This document shows positions 1 through 7,683 of a DNA stretch of 17,632 nt, piece after piece. The notes under the pieces are model-generated. The model was not told the DNA's origin and searched no databases. It saw nothing but the letters and a program-made list of their open reading frames with translations. This DNA comes from an uncultured Helcococcus sp. GTDB lineage: Bacteria > Bacillota > Clostridia > Tissierellales > Peptoniphilaceae. The stretch spans positions 1 to 17,632 of the forward strand of contig CALAZW010000016.1 of NCBI GenBank assembly GCA_937926545.1, in the 5' to 3' direction. A program made the position numbers and the translations under genes. Position 1 is the stretch's first letter; the number at the start of each line of letters is the position of its first letter.

Positions 1-37
1 ATATTAAAATAGAGTATGATTAAAAATCATACTCTAT
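1..37 (-). terminator. Rho-independent terminator of the leftward operon
   Basis: A perfect 13-bp inverted repeat (arms 9-21 and 25-37, arm ATAGAGTATGATT) with a 3-nt loop lies immediately after the stop codon of the dehydratase gene, whose stop is at 41-43. Read on the minus strand the hairpin is followed by TTTTAATAT. The stem is AT-rich and the T-run short and interrupted, so termination may be incomplete. Its position directly behind the last leftward gene supports the call. Confidence 0.75.
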
Positions 38-40
38 AAT

Positions 41-1885
41 TTATCTATTTTCTTTGTGATTGAAGGTTGGAACAATTTTTCCTATGGCCTTAATTATTTC
101 CTCCTTGGAGGCGTCATTGTTGCCAAGAACCCTTAGTTCTTCCAAGTGTTTTTCCAACTCTTCTGTAGAATGTTCTTCTGGTTTTTCAATGTATATTTTT
201 TCAAAAGAAGTTTTATCAGAATTTTCTAAATTTAATAATAATTCTTCATATAATTTCTCTCCAGGTCTTAGGCCCGTGAAAACTATATCTATATCCTTAT
301 AGGGAACCAGGCCTGATAAGGATATTAAATTTTCTGCCAAATCTAAGATCTTTACAGGTTCACCCATGTCCAGGATGAAAATTTCTCCTCCCTTGGCTAT
401 GGCACCAGCTTGTAGAACCAGTTGGCAGGCCTCAGGTATGGTCATAAAGTATCTTATAATATCTGGATGGGTAACAGTTACAGGTCCTCCATCATTGATT
501 TGCTTCTTAAATAAAGGTATAACAGAACCGTTGGAGCCTAAAACATTTCCAAATCTAACAGCCACATAGTCGGTTTTGGAGTGTTGATTTATGGTTTGTA
601 ACATGATTTCTATAATCCTCTTGGTTGCCCCCATAATATTTGTTGGGTTAACAGCCTTGTCGGTAGATATGTTTACAAATTTTTTAACCTGGTATTTATC
701 TGATATTTCCAAAAGGTTTTTAGTTCCAAAAACGTTGTTCTTAATGGCTGATATATAACTGTCTTCCATAAGCGGAACGTGTTTATGGGCTGCTGCATGA
801 AATACTATATCTGGTTTGTAAAGATTAAAGATATAGTCCATACGTTCCCTGTCCCTGATGGATTCAATAACTACTTCCAGGTCCAGATCATCCTTATATT
901 TTCTTTCCAACTCCATTTGTATGGAGTAGGCATTATTTTCATAGATGTCTAAAATTACTAACTTTTTAGGTTGGTACTTGGCTATTTGTCTAGATAACTC
1001 TGAACCTATAGAGCCGCCACCGCCTGTTACCATGATGGTTCTATCCTTAATCATTCCAGACAAGGAGGATTGATCTAGTTTTATAGAGTCCCTGCCAAGT
1101 AAATCTTCGATTTCCACATCCCTAATCTTACTTACGTCAAATTTTCCATCTATGATTTCATAGATTCCAGGTAGGACCTTGACCTTCTTATTGGTTTTGG
1201 TACAGGTATCTAGAATATATTTTCTATCCTCATCATCAAGGGAGGGTATGGCTAGAATAATTTCATCTATGTTTTTTTTCTTAACTATGGATGGAATTTG
1301 GCTTATGGAGCCATCTACCTCTATGCCCTTTATATATTGACCTTTTTTCTCATCATCATCATCTATAAAGGATGTTACCTGACCCAGGTTGGGATGTTTT
1401 CTATATTCATCTAAAACTAAAATACCAGCTTCACCAGCACCTACAATCATAATATTATTCTTGATGCTATTAATAGGTTCACATGACTTGCTCTTGTCTG
1501 ATCTATATCTGAGCACAAATCTGGCAAAACCGATTAGTAGAAAGTCTAGTATGGCTGAGATCCCAATTACTGAAAGAGGGAATTTCCTATTGGCCAAGAC
1601 ATATAAAAATATCATAAAGTTTGGAGTAAAGACTCCAAAGGCCAAGTTTACTAGTTCCTCTATACTGGCCACCTTCCAATAAATTTTATAAAAGTTAAAT
1701 AGATAAAAAATTATAACCTTTATAAGGACTATGGCTAATATGTACTTTTTAAAATTATTTACAAAGAAAGTCGGTATATTTCCATCAAATCTTAAAAATA
1801 ATGATATATAAAAACTCAAGATTATTATTAAGAAATCAATGAAAAGATAGGGCTTTATCAATAATTTTTTCTTTTTATTATTCAT
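41..1885 (-). CDS. epsC: Membrane-bound UDP-N-acetylglucosamine 4,6-dehydratase (EpsC/CapD/PglF/WbpM type)
   Basis: The predicted 614-residue protein has several N-terminal membrane helices (about residues 10-125), a first nucleotide-binding fold (VGAGEAG near 148-154) and a catalytic short-chain dehydrogenase domain with TGGGGSIGSE near 287-296. The active-site stretch STDKAVNPTNIMGATKR (about 407-423) carries Met in place of the usual Tyr. This is the Ser-Met-Lys arrangement known from long membrane-bound dehydratases such as WbpM and PglF, not a defect. The family converts UDP-GlcNAc to the 4-keto-6-deoxy sugar, the first step to bacillosamine-type sugars; the partner aminotransferase is at 5560-6684. 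I chose ATG 1885 because AGGGAG (1892-1897) sits 6 nt upstream. ATG 1891 touches that site directly, and the longest frame, from 1957, would overlap the upstream gene and add an atypical hydrophobic leader. It is the last gene of the leftward operon. The family is certain; the exact sugar product is inferred. Confidence 0.93.
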   Translation of the reverse strand: MNNKKKKLLIKPYLFIDFLIIILSFYISLFLRFDGNIPTFFVNNFKKYILAIVLIKVIIFYLFNFYKIYWKVASIEELVNLAFGVFTPNFMIFLYVLANRKFPLSVIGISAILDFLLIGFARFVLRYRSDKSKSCEPINSIKNNIMIVGAGEAGILVLDEYRKHPNLGQVTSFIDDDDEKKGQYIKGIEVDGSISQIPSIVKKKNIDEIILAIPSLDDEDRKYILDTCTKTNKKVKVLPGIYEIIDGKFDVSKIRDVEIEDLLGRDSIKLDQSSLSGMIKDRTIMVTGGGGSIGSELSRQIAKYQPKKLVILDIYENNAYSIQMELERKYKDDLDLEVVIESIRDRERMDYIFNLYKPDIVFHAAAHKHVPLMEDSYISAIKNNVFGTKNLLEISDKYQVKKFVNISTDKAVNPTNIMGATKRIIEIMLQTINQHSKTDYVAVRFGNVLGSNGSVIPLFKKQINDGGPVTVTHPDIIRYFMTIPEACQLVLQAGAIAKGGEIFILDMGEPVKILDLAENLISLSGLVPYKDIDIVFTGLRPGEKLYEELLLNLENSDKTSFEKIYIEKPEEHSTEELEKHLEELRVLGNNDASKEEIIKAIGKIVPTFNHKENR

Positions 1886-1953
1886 TTTCATCTCCCTAAT
1901 TACTAAAATATCAATTTTATTATACCATATTAAAGAAGGCATAAAGAAAAAAA

Positions 1954-2754
1954 TCATACCTGGTCCTGGGGACCTGTATGATAAATTTCATTATATAAAT
2001 CCTTAAAAGTAATAAAATCAAAATCATTTTTTTCCAAGTGCTGGATAACTTGCCTTATATATTTAAATTCTGCATAGTATTTTACATGGGTTTTATCTTT
2101 AAAAGTCCTATGAAAATATAAGACTATCAAGGCCTTTTCTTCTTTTGCTAAATTTATATCTTCAATTATATCTTGAAGTTTTTCTTGGCTTCCCTCTTGT
2201 AAATCAATATTTATTGAGTGGATTCTAGTTAAGTCACTTTTAGTTAATTGATCATAGATTACCTGTCTATCCTTAAAGTGTCTGGTAAGTCTAATAAGGG
2301 GGGTTTGTTTCATAAAAATGCTGGTACTTAGGTTGCTTCTTAGGCCAAAGGGCATGGCTGTGGCTATGGGGGCTTCCAGGCCCAGGTCTTCAAAGACCTT
2401 ATTATTCATTTCAACTTCTTTAATTAGTTCCTGCCTATTAAGCTTGTTCATTTTGCCATGGCTATAGGTATGACTTTGAAAGTCCCAGCCGTAGTCTTTC
2501 ATTTCTCTTATCTCTTTTTCATTAAGAAATCCTTTGCTATTAACTTTACTTCCAATTAAAAAGGATGTGGCCCTAATATCTTTTTTCTTTAGATAGTCAA
2601 AGAGAATAGTGTAATCAGAATTAGATCCATCATCCATAGATAATATTACAGTTTGTTTTTTAGGCTTGTATACAGGAGTGTTATTCTTGCATCCAGCCAG
2701 GAAAAATAAGAGAACTAGTGTCACAAGGACACTAAATCTTCTTTTTATTTTCAT
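1954..2754 (-). CDS. Polysaccharide deacetylase (NodB-type) lipoprotein
   Basis: This 266-residue protein starts with a basic, hydrophobic signal peptide ending in the lipobox LAGC (Cys22), so it is probably lipid-anchored on the outside of the membrane. The NodB metal triad is visible: SMDDGS with Asp41-Asp42, and SHTYSHG with His95 and His99. A downstream ATAMPFGLRS block stands where family members carry the RPPYG-like motif, and YFHRT has a late His near 215. Such enzymes remove N-acetyl groups from amino-sugar polymers (peptidoglycan, PNAG-like or capsular glycan); the substrate here is unknown. The start has AGGGAG 6 nt upstream. It lies 9 nt after murF and 68 nt before the dehydratase. 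Its deacetylase domain closely matches the C-terminal domain of the polymerase at 15729-17632, but keeps the metal ligands that copy has lost. Confidence 0.87.
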   Translation of the reverse strand: MKIKRRFSVLVTLVLLFFLAGCKNNTPVYKPKKQTVILSMDDGSNSDYTILFDYLKKKDIRATSFLIGSKVNSKGFLNEKEIREMKDYGWDFQSHTYSHGKMNKLNRQELIKEVEMNNKVFEDLGLEAPIATAMPFGLRSNLSTSIFMKQTPLIRLTRHFKDRQVIYDQLTKSDLTRIHSINIDLQEGSQEKLQDIIEDINLAKEEKALIVLYFHRTFKDKTHVKYYAEFKYIRQVIQHLEKNDFDFITFKDLYNEIYHTGPQDQV

Positions 2755-2763
2755 CTTTTCTCC

Positions 2764-4137
2764 CTAAATATTGATTAATTCTAAGGCCTCTACTATTTCC
2801 TCTAATCTTAGGGAGCGTGAAGCTTTAACCAATACGATTGAATTTTTTATTATTAGATATTTAGCCTTATCTATAAGGTCTTCTTTTTTCTCCATGTAGA
2901 AGACATGGCCGTCAGGGAAGTTTCCTCTGGCTTGCTCTGCTATATACTTACTAAGGGGACCATATAAAAGTAAATAATCAATCTCCTTAGGATTTATATA
3001 GGCTCCTATTTGCCTATGAAGGTCAACTTCTCCGTCTCCCAACTCCAACATATCTCCTAAGATAGCTATTTTTCTAGTATAGCCATTTAGGTAGCCTAGG
3101 GTGTCTAGGGCTGATCGTAGGCTTTGAGGATTGGACTTGTAACTATCATTTAAAATATCAAATCCATTACAGGAAATTAATTCATTTCTCATGGAAGTAC
3201 TATTTTTTACATCAAGTCCATTTATTATTTCATCTTCAGACATGCCTAAAAGTTCAGCTACAATTATGGCTGCAGCTGCATTATATATTTGATGGGAGCC
3301 TATAAGGCTTATTTGATAATACTTATTATTTACCTTAAAGCTACTGCCATTGGCTGTAGTTCTTAACAGTTCAATATGGTAATCAGCTCCTTCTTCTTGG
3401 CCAAAGCTAATGGTCTTTTGCTTTGGTTTAACTAAAGCTAGCTCTTTTTTTAATATGGGATCATCATAATTGTAAATAAAATAGCCATCATCACTAAGGC
3501 CATCTATTATATGAAGTTTTTCCTTGGCTATATTTTCCTTGGTTTTTAAAAGTTCCAAGTGGGAATCACCAATATTTGTTATGATGGCGATATCTGGTTT
3601 GGCCATCATGGTTAGGTCATGTATTTGACCAGGTCCATCAGTTCCCATTTCTACTATTCCCACATCAGTATTGGCCTGCATCCTTAACAAGGTTCTAGGA
3701 ACACCAATCTCATTATTTAAATTACCTATGGTCTTACGAACATGGTATTTTTGTTTTAGAATAGAATTTATTATATCTTTTGTTGTTGTCTTTCCATTGG
3801 AACCAGTAATACCTATTATTTTTAGATCATCCAGGCTGTTTCTAAAGTTTCTAGCCAGCCTTTGGAAGGCTTCATTTGTATTGTCTACAATTATAAAGGG
3901 TCTTTGATCAACTAAGTTTTCCTTGTGGGTAAAGGAGGCAAGAGCTCCCTTATCAAAGGCCTGGTTAATAAAAAGATGACCATCTAATTTTTCGCCAATA
4001 ATGGGCATGTAAATTTCGCCCTTGGCTATGGTTCTAGTGTCAATTGATACTACATTTACTCTAATATCTGAGAATTCTTCATTACTTAATCTGCCATTTG
4101 CCAAAAGGGCAATCTCTTTTAAACTTAATCCCAACAT
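2764..4137 (-). CDS. murF: UDP-N-acetylmuramoyl-tripeptide--D-alanyl-D-alanine ligase MurF
   Basis: MurF adds the D-Ala-D-Ala dipeptide, made by the upstream Ddl, to UDP-MurNAc-tripeptide in the cytoplasm; it is the last soluble step of peptidoglycan precursor synthesis. The 457 residues have normal family length and order: an N-terminal substrate domain with SIDTR near 31-35, the ATP loop TGSNGKTTTK at 111-120, NNEIGVP near 141-147, EMGTDGPGQI near 163-172, the C-terminal domain motif NDSYKSNPQS near 330-339, and GDMLELG near 361-367. The start is 4 nt after the ddl stop, and AAGGGA inside the end of ddl serves as binding site, indicating translational coupling. It is unusual only in that the operon continues into glycan genes. 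Confidence 0.96.
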   Translation of the reverse strand: MLGLSLKEIALLANGRLSNEEFSDIRVNVVSIDTRTIAKGEIYMPIIGEKLDGHLFINQAFDKGALASFTHKENLVDQRPFIIVDNTNEAFQRLARNFRNSLDDLKIIGITGSNGKTTTKDIINSILKQKYHVRKTIGNLNNEIGVPRTLLRMQANTDVGIVEMGTDGPGQIHDLTMMAKPDIAIITNIGDSHLELLKTKENIAKEKLHIIDGLSDDGYFIYNYDDPILKKELALVKPKQKTISFGQEEGADYHIELLRTTANGSSFKVNNKYYQISLIGSHQIYNAAAAIIVAELLGMSEDEIINGLDVKNSTSMRNELISCNGFDILNDSYKSNPQSLRSALDTLGYLNGYTRKIAILGDMLELGDGEVDLHRQIGAYINPKEIDYLLLYGPLSKYIAEQARGNFPDGHVFYMEKKEDLIDKAKYLIIKNSIVLVKASRSLRLEEIVEALELINI

Positions 4138-4141
4138 AAAA

Positions 4142-5215
4142 TTAATCCCTTACCTTAACAAGTTTCTTATCTTCTTTTTCCCTATCTATGGCTAGGTCAA
4201 TTAACCTGTCAACCAACTGGGTAAAAGTAGTGCCATCTGTCGCTTCCCATAGACCTGCTGAAAGTGAAGAGAAGGTCATTCCTGGGAAGGTATTTATTTC
4301 ATTTACGTAGAAGTTTCCATTTTTGTCTAGGAAAATATCAACTCTGGCAAAGCCTCTACAGCCTGTTGCTTGATAGGCATCAATGGCAAGAGTTCTAACC
4401 TTTTTTTCCTTAGCCTTGTCCAATTTATGGGGAATATTTCTTATGAGAGTTCTGTCGTGATATTTTGCTGTATAGTCGAAAAATTCCCTATTGGTAGAGT
4501 AGGATCCTGGTAGGGAGGCAACTGGATTTTCGTTACCAACTACAGATATTTCCAACTCGTCACCTATGATTTCTTCTTCTATAACTATTGTATTATCATA
4601 CTTAAAAGCATCTTCCAAGGCCTCTATAATATTTTCTCTATTGGCCCTGTTTACGCCTACAGAAGAACCATTATTAGCTGGTTTAACAAAGACTTTGTCG
4701 CCACAAATATCAAAGATATCAGTTACTATCTTATCCTTGCTAGGATGTCTATCATACTTTGTTCTAGTTAGAACATAGTAGTTGGCCTGGGGTATATTGT
4801 GGGCCCTAAACATATCATTGGCAACGCCCTTGTCCATACATAGGGCAGATGCTAGGATGTCATTTCCTACAAAGGTAAAACCTAAAGTCTTAATAAAGCC
4901 TTGAATTTGACCATCCTCTCCACTGGTACCATGAATAACAGGAATGATGATAGGATTATCAAGTTTATCTAGGTACTTTATAAATTTACTGATGGACTCC
5001 AACTTGGAATCACTGGATTTTTTAATTAAATCTTCAGGATTTTCTATTGGGCCCTTGTAGCTGCCGATGGGGATAAATTTTCCCTCTTTATCTATATATG
5101 ACATGGACACCCTATACTTGTCCTTGTCGATGTAATTAATTATTGATTGGGCACTTCTCAGTGAGATTTCATGTTCACTGCTAATGCCACCACATAAGAT
5201 GTGTATATCTCTCAT
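4142..5215 (-). CDS. ddl: D-alanine--D-alanine ligase
   Basis: This is an ATP-grasp ligase that joins two D-alanines for peptidoglycan precursors. In the 357-residue protein the N-terminal GGISSEHEISL (Glu16) binds the first D-Ala. HGTSGEDG is near 95-102, the ATP lysine segment FVKPANNGSSVGV near 176-188, the omega-loop FFDYTAKYHD near 245-254, and the metal/substrate motif NEINTFPGMT near 305-314. The Lys251-Tyr252 pair is the form I associate with D-Ala-D-Ala rather than D-Ala-D-Lac specificity, so intrinsic vancomycin resistance is not suggested. Start: ATG 5215 has GGAGG at 5220-5224; the frame stays open to 5278, but that extension would lie over the promoter and binding site. It is the first gene of the leftward operon. 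Confidence 0.96.
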   Translation of the reverse strand: MRDIHILCGGISSEHEISLRSAQSIINYIDKDKYRVSMSYIDKEGKFIPIGSYKGPIENPEDLIKKSSDSKLESISKFIKYLDKLDNPIIIPVIHGTSGEDGQIQGFIKTLGFTFVGNDILASALCMDKGVANDMFRAHNIPQANYYVLTRTKYDRHPSKDKIVTDIFDICGDKVFVKPANNGSSVGVNRANRENIIEALEDAFKYDNTIVIEEEIIGDELEISVVGNENPVASLPGSYSTNREFFDYTAKYHDRTLIRNIPHKLDKAKEKKVRTLAIDAYQATGCRGFARVDIFLDKNGNFYVNEINTFPGMTFSSLSAGLWEATDGTTFTQLVDRLIDLAIDREKEDKKLVKVRD

Positions 5216-5249
5216 TATTTCCTCCATAAAAATCTTCTCTATTTTATAA

Positions 5250-5278
5250 ATAATACTACAAAATAGGGAATTGAGCAA
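5250..5278 (-). promoter_or_regulatory. Putative sigma-A promoter of ddl-murF-deacetylase-epsC
   Basis: On the minus strand a -35-like TTGCTC (5273-5278) and a -10-like TATTAT (5250-5255) are separated by exactly 17 bp. Transcription would begin near 5243, giving a leader of roughly 28 nt that contains the GGAGG binding site. The long palindrome begins 14 bp upstream of the -35 box, a position suited to an activator or operator site. Confidence 0.55.
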
Positions 5279-5291
5279 AAAAAATGAATTC

Positions 5292-5331
5292 TTTTAAGAT
5301 ATTTATAGTCTAGACTGCAAATATCTTAAAA
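5292..5331. promoter_or_regulatory. 40-bp near-perfect palindrome, likely operator
   Basis: The arms TTTTAAGATATTT (5292-5304) and AAATATCTTAAAA (5319-5331) are perfect inverted copies. The core AGTCTAGACT (5307-5316) is itself a perfect palindrome on the same centre (5311.5). Only positions 5305/5318 mismatch and 5306/5317 form a G-T pair. No T-run follows on the plus strand. On the minus strand an eight-T run occurs, but 7 nt beyond the stem. I therefore favour a protein-binding operator between the divergent operons over a terminator. A cruciform or RNA hairpin is an alternative. Confidence 0.55.
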
Positions 5332-5352
5332 TATGTGGTGGAAGGGAAAATC

Positions 5353-5412
5353 ATGGATATAGATTTTAAGTTATCTTTAGATATTAAAGACTATATAAAA
5401 TTATTTAAATAA
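5353..5412 (+). CDS. Possible 19-codon small ORF in the leader region
   Basis: ATG 5353 opens a 19-residue frame (MDIDFKLSLDIKDYIKLFK) closed by TAA. It is preceded at a good distance by GGTGGAAGGG (5337-5346), a better ribosome binding site than chance usually gives in such AT-rich DNA. No convincing promoter lies just upstream, and I recognise no family. It could be a leader peptide, a remnant of a lost gene, or coincidence. Confidence 0.2.
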   Translation: MDIDFKLSLDIKDYIKLFK

Positions 5413-5489
5413 TAATAAAAAAATTTAGTCTGGCCATATATAGCCTTAGTTAAATACAGTAATCTTGTAAAGGCTACAATTGTCTATAA

Positions 5490-5518
5490 TTGATAAAATA
5501 CAAGTATAGTGATAAAAT
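5490..5518 (+). promoter_or_regulatory. Putative sigma-A promoter of the rightward glycan operon
   Basis: TTGATA (5490-5495) and TAAAAT (5513-5518) are separated by exactly 17 bp, a strong match to the housekeeping promoter. Transcription would start near 5525, about 35 nt before the aminotransferase ATG, leaving room for GAGGAG at 5551-5556. A second -10-like TATAAT occurs at 5485-5490 but has no properly spaced -35 box. A short inverted repeat, CAATT (5477-5481) with AATTG (5488-5492), overlaps the -35 edge. Confidence 0.6.
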
Positions 5519-5559
5519 TATAAGAGCTAAAAATAGATAATTAAAGATTCGAGGAGATT

Positions 5560-6684
5560 ATGAAAAATAAAATATATTTATCATCACCACATATGAGTGA
5601 TGAAGGTTATGAACAAAAATTTGTACAAGAGGCATTTGATACTAACTGGATAGCTCCTTTGGGAGAAAATGTAAATAAATTTGAAGAAGAATTGGCCCAT
5701 ATGGTGGATGGAGGCTATGGAGCGGCCCTAGCTTCTGGAACGTCTGCTATTCATATGGCTCTTATGGCAGCTGGAGTTGGAAAGGACGATATAGTATTTT
5801 GTCAAGATTTGACCTTCTCAGCAACTGCAAATCCTATTATTTACCAAAATGCCAAACCGGTATTTATAGATAGTGATAGAAAAACTTGGAATATGGATCC
5901 TAAGGCCTTGGAAGAAGCCTTTAAGAAGTATCCACAAGTAAAGGCTGTCTTGGTAGTCCACCTATATGGAATGAGTGCTGATTTGGACCCTATAGTTGAC
6001 TTGTGTGACAAGTATGGGGCTGTTTTAATAGAAGATGCAGCTGAGTCCTTGGGAACTACCTATAAGGGAAAACATACGGGAACCTTTGGTAGCTATGGTA
6101 TCTATTCCTTTAATGGAAACAAGATAATAACCACATCAGGTGGTGGTATGTTGGTAGCCAAGGACAAGGAAAGAGTTGAAAAGGTTAGATTTTGGTCAAC
6201 TCAAGCAAGAGACCAGGCTAGACATTACCAACATAGTGAAATAGGCTATAACTATAGGATGAGCAATGTGGTTGCCGGTATAGGAAGAGGCCAATTGAGA
6301 GTTTTAGAAGATAGGGTAGAAAAGAAAAGATATATATATAATTATTATAAGGAAGCTTTTAAAGATTTAGCTGACTTGGACTTAATGCCTATGAATGACT
6401 TTAACAGAGCAAATTGTTGGCTTACGGCCATGCAGGTCAAGGGAAAGATAAAACCCCTTGATATAATACTTGCTCTAGAAGAAGAAAATATTGAGTCTAG
6501 GCCAGTTTGGAAACCTATGCATATGCAGCCAATTTTTGAGTCCTATGACTATATAGGAAGTGGGGTTTCCAAGGAATTATTTGAAAATGGTCTTTGTCTT
6601 CCATCAGATACTAAGATGACAGATGAGGATTTGGAAAGAGTTTGCCAAGTGATAAAAAGTAAATACGAAGAAATATACGGGTAA
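5560..6684 (+). CDS. epsN: EpsN-like PLP-dependent nucleotide-sugar aminotransferase (DegT/DnrJ/EryC1/StrS)
   Basis: The 374-residue protein has full family length and the typical opening IYLSSPHMS...TNWIAPLG shared with Bacillus EpsN and Campylobacter PglE. It shows the phosphate-binding GTSAIHMAL near 60-68, cofactor aspartate Asp159 in EDAAESLG, and the Schiff-base lysine Lys188 in SFNGNKIITTSGGG. HSEIGYNYRMSN further along is also characteristic. The expected reaction is transfer of an amino group to C4 of the 4-keto-6-deoxy sugar made by the dehydratase at 41-1885, giving UDP-4-amino-4,6-dideoxy-GlcNAc. It is the first gene of the rightward operon, with GAGGAG 3 nt before the ATG. The class is sure; the exact substrate is inferred from the neighbouring EpsC- and EpsL-like genes. 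Confidence 0.92.
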   Translation: MKNKIYLSSPHMSDEGYEQKFVQEAFDTNWIAPLGENVNKFEEELAHMVDGGYGAALASGTSAIHMALMAAGVGKDDIVFCQDLTFSATANPIIYQNAKPVFIDSDRKTWNMDPKALEEAFKKYPQVKAVLVVHLYGMSADLDPIVDLCDKYGAVLIEDAAESLGTTYKGKHTGTFGSYGIYSFNGNKIITTSGGGMLVAKDKERVEKVRFWSTQARDQARHYQHSEIGYNYRMSNVVAGIGRGQLRVLEDRVEKKRYIYNYYKEAFKDLADLDLMPMNDFNRANCWLTAMQVKGKIKPLDIILALEEENIESRPVWKPMHMQPIFESYDYIGSGVSKELFENGLCLPSDTKMTDEDLERVCQVIKSKYEEIYG

Positions 6685-6700
6685 TGGGGGTAGATGATTA

Positions 6701-7681
6701 ATGCCTAAGGATATATACTTTGAGAAAAAGTATGGACAGTTGTGTGAAAGAATAGATGGGGGCAGGGCCTATGAATATGAGTATGAAGATGAGAATGGGA
6801 AAATCAGAAATATCTTTATAAAAAGGGAAATAGATCAAGAGATAGATGGTAAAAAGTATTTTGATATAACCACTCCCTATGGCTATGGAGGTCCAATAAT
6901 AGAAGAACTTAAGGGAGATAAAAAAACCTTGGTTGAAAACTATTATGAGGATTTTAAAAGCTATTGTAAAGATAATGATATTGTAAGTGAATTCGTTAGA
7001 TTTCATCCTTTAATATCTAATGTCAAAGACTTTAAAGACATATATGAAACAGTCTATTTAAGAAAGACTGTGGCTACTAATCTTAAGGATAGTGATGATC
7101 CAGTCCAAGAAGAATTTCACAAGAGTACAAGAAAGAATATAAGAAGGACTCTAAGACAGGGGGTTAACTATGAAATAATTGAAAACCCTGTTAATTTAGA
7201 TGTGTTTAAATCAATTTATTTTGATACCATGGATAGAAATGATGCAGAAGATTTCTATTACTTTGATGACGAGTATTTTGACTATATTTTGGAAAATCTT
7301 AAAGACAGGGTTATAAATGTCAATGTTTACTATGATGGTAAGTGTATAGCCAGTGGACTTTATTTTGTCTATGGACCTTATATACATACCCACCTATCAG
7401 GAACCTTATCAGAATATTTAAATCTGAGTCCAGCCTATATTTTGCGCTATGCTTTGACAGTATGGGGCAAGGAACATGGTAAGGACTATATACATCATGG
7501 GGGTGGGACCAGCAATGATCCTGAAGACTCACTTTTCAAGTTTAAAACCAGATTTACCAAGGATAGTTTCTTTGATTTCCACATAGGTAAAAATATTTAC
7601 AACCAAGAGATTTATAATAAATTAGTAGCAGCTACTGGAGGAGAAGACAATGACTTTTTCCCTCAGTATAGAAGGAGATAA
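6701..7681 (+). CDS. FemAB/BioF2-like GNAT-fold acyl (amino acid) transferase
   Basis: The 326-residue protein resembles the FemAB/Acetyltransf_6 (BioF2-like) superfamily, whose members transfer aminoacyl groups from aminoacyl-tRNA or acyl groups to amines on cell-wall precursors and other acceptors. Supporting blocks are TPYGYGGP near 58-65, the basic stretch FHKSTRKNIRRTLRQGV near 139-155, YYDGKCIASGLYFVYG near 210-225 in the acyltransferase core, SPAYILRYALTVWGKEHG near 243-260, and SLFKFKTRF near 277-285, which matches the late F-K-x-x-F signature. There is no signal peptide, so it is cytoplasmic. GGGGGTAG lies upstream of the ATG. Sitting between the sugar aminotransferase and an ATP-grasp ligase, it probably acylates the amino sugar or a lipid-linked unit. 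Neither donor nor acceptor can be read from sequence. Confidence 0.75.
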   Translation: MPKDIYFEKKYGQLCERIDGGRAYEYEYEDENGKIRNIFIKREIDQEIDGKKYFDITTPYGYGGPIIEELKGDKKTLVENYYEDFKSYCKDNDIVSEFVRFHPLISNVKDFKDIYETVYLRKTVATNLKDSDDPVQEEFHKSTRKNIRRTLRQGVNYEIIENPVNLDVFKSIYFDTMDRNDAEDFYYFDDEYFDYILENLKDRVINVNVYYDGKCIASGLYFVYGPYIHTHLSGTLSEYLNLSPAYILRYALTVWGKEHGKDYIHHGGGTSNDPEDSLFKFKTRFTKDSFFDFHIGKNIYNQEIYNKLVAATGGEDNDFFPQYRRR

Positions 7682-7683
7682 GA

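Larger units (their letters stand above)
5216..5559. other. Divergent intergenic control region
   Basis: These 344 bases separate the leftward cell-wall operon from the rightward glycan operon and are the only long stretch without a secure gene. They hold one promoter candidate in each direction, a 40-bp palindrome next to the leftward promoter, a smaller inverted repeat TCTTTA-gatat-TAAAGA at 5374-5390, a possible 19-codon reading frame, and a very AT-rich tract around 5391-5427. I saw no T-box, riboswitch or RNA gene. Confidence 0.7.

Noticed and set aside
60..569. Short plus-strand frames opposite the dehydratase gene
   Set aside because: They are antisense to a strongly conserved catalytic domain and lack plausible binding sites and family features.
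1886..1957. N-terminal extension of the dehydratase to ATG 1957
   Set aside because: AGGGAG at 1892-1897 is correctly spaced for ATG 1885. The extension would overlap the upstream gene and add residues that do not resemble the family N-terminus.
4142..5215. D-Ala-D-Lac (vancomycin-resistance type) ligase
   Set aside because: The omega-loop retains the Lys-Tyr pair, and no vanH, vanX or regulator gene is nearby; an ordinary Ddl next to MurF is the simpler reading.
5216..5278. N-terminal extension of Ddl to ATG 5278
   Set aside because: The extension covers the GGAGG binding site and the likely promoter, while family members start at the MRDIHILCGG strand.
5292..5331. Bidirectional terminator
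   Set aside because: There is no T-run on the plus strand, and on the minus strand the T-run is 7 nt beyond the stem. The flanking genes diverge, so a terminator is not expected here.
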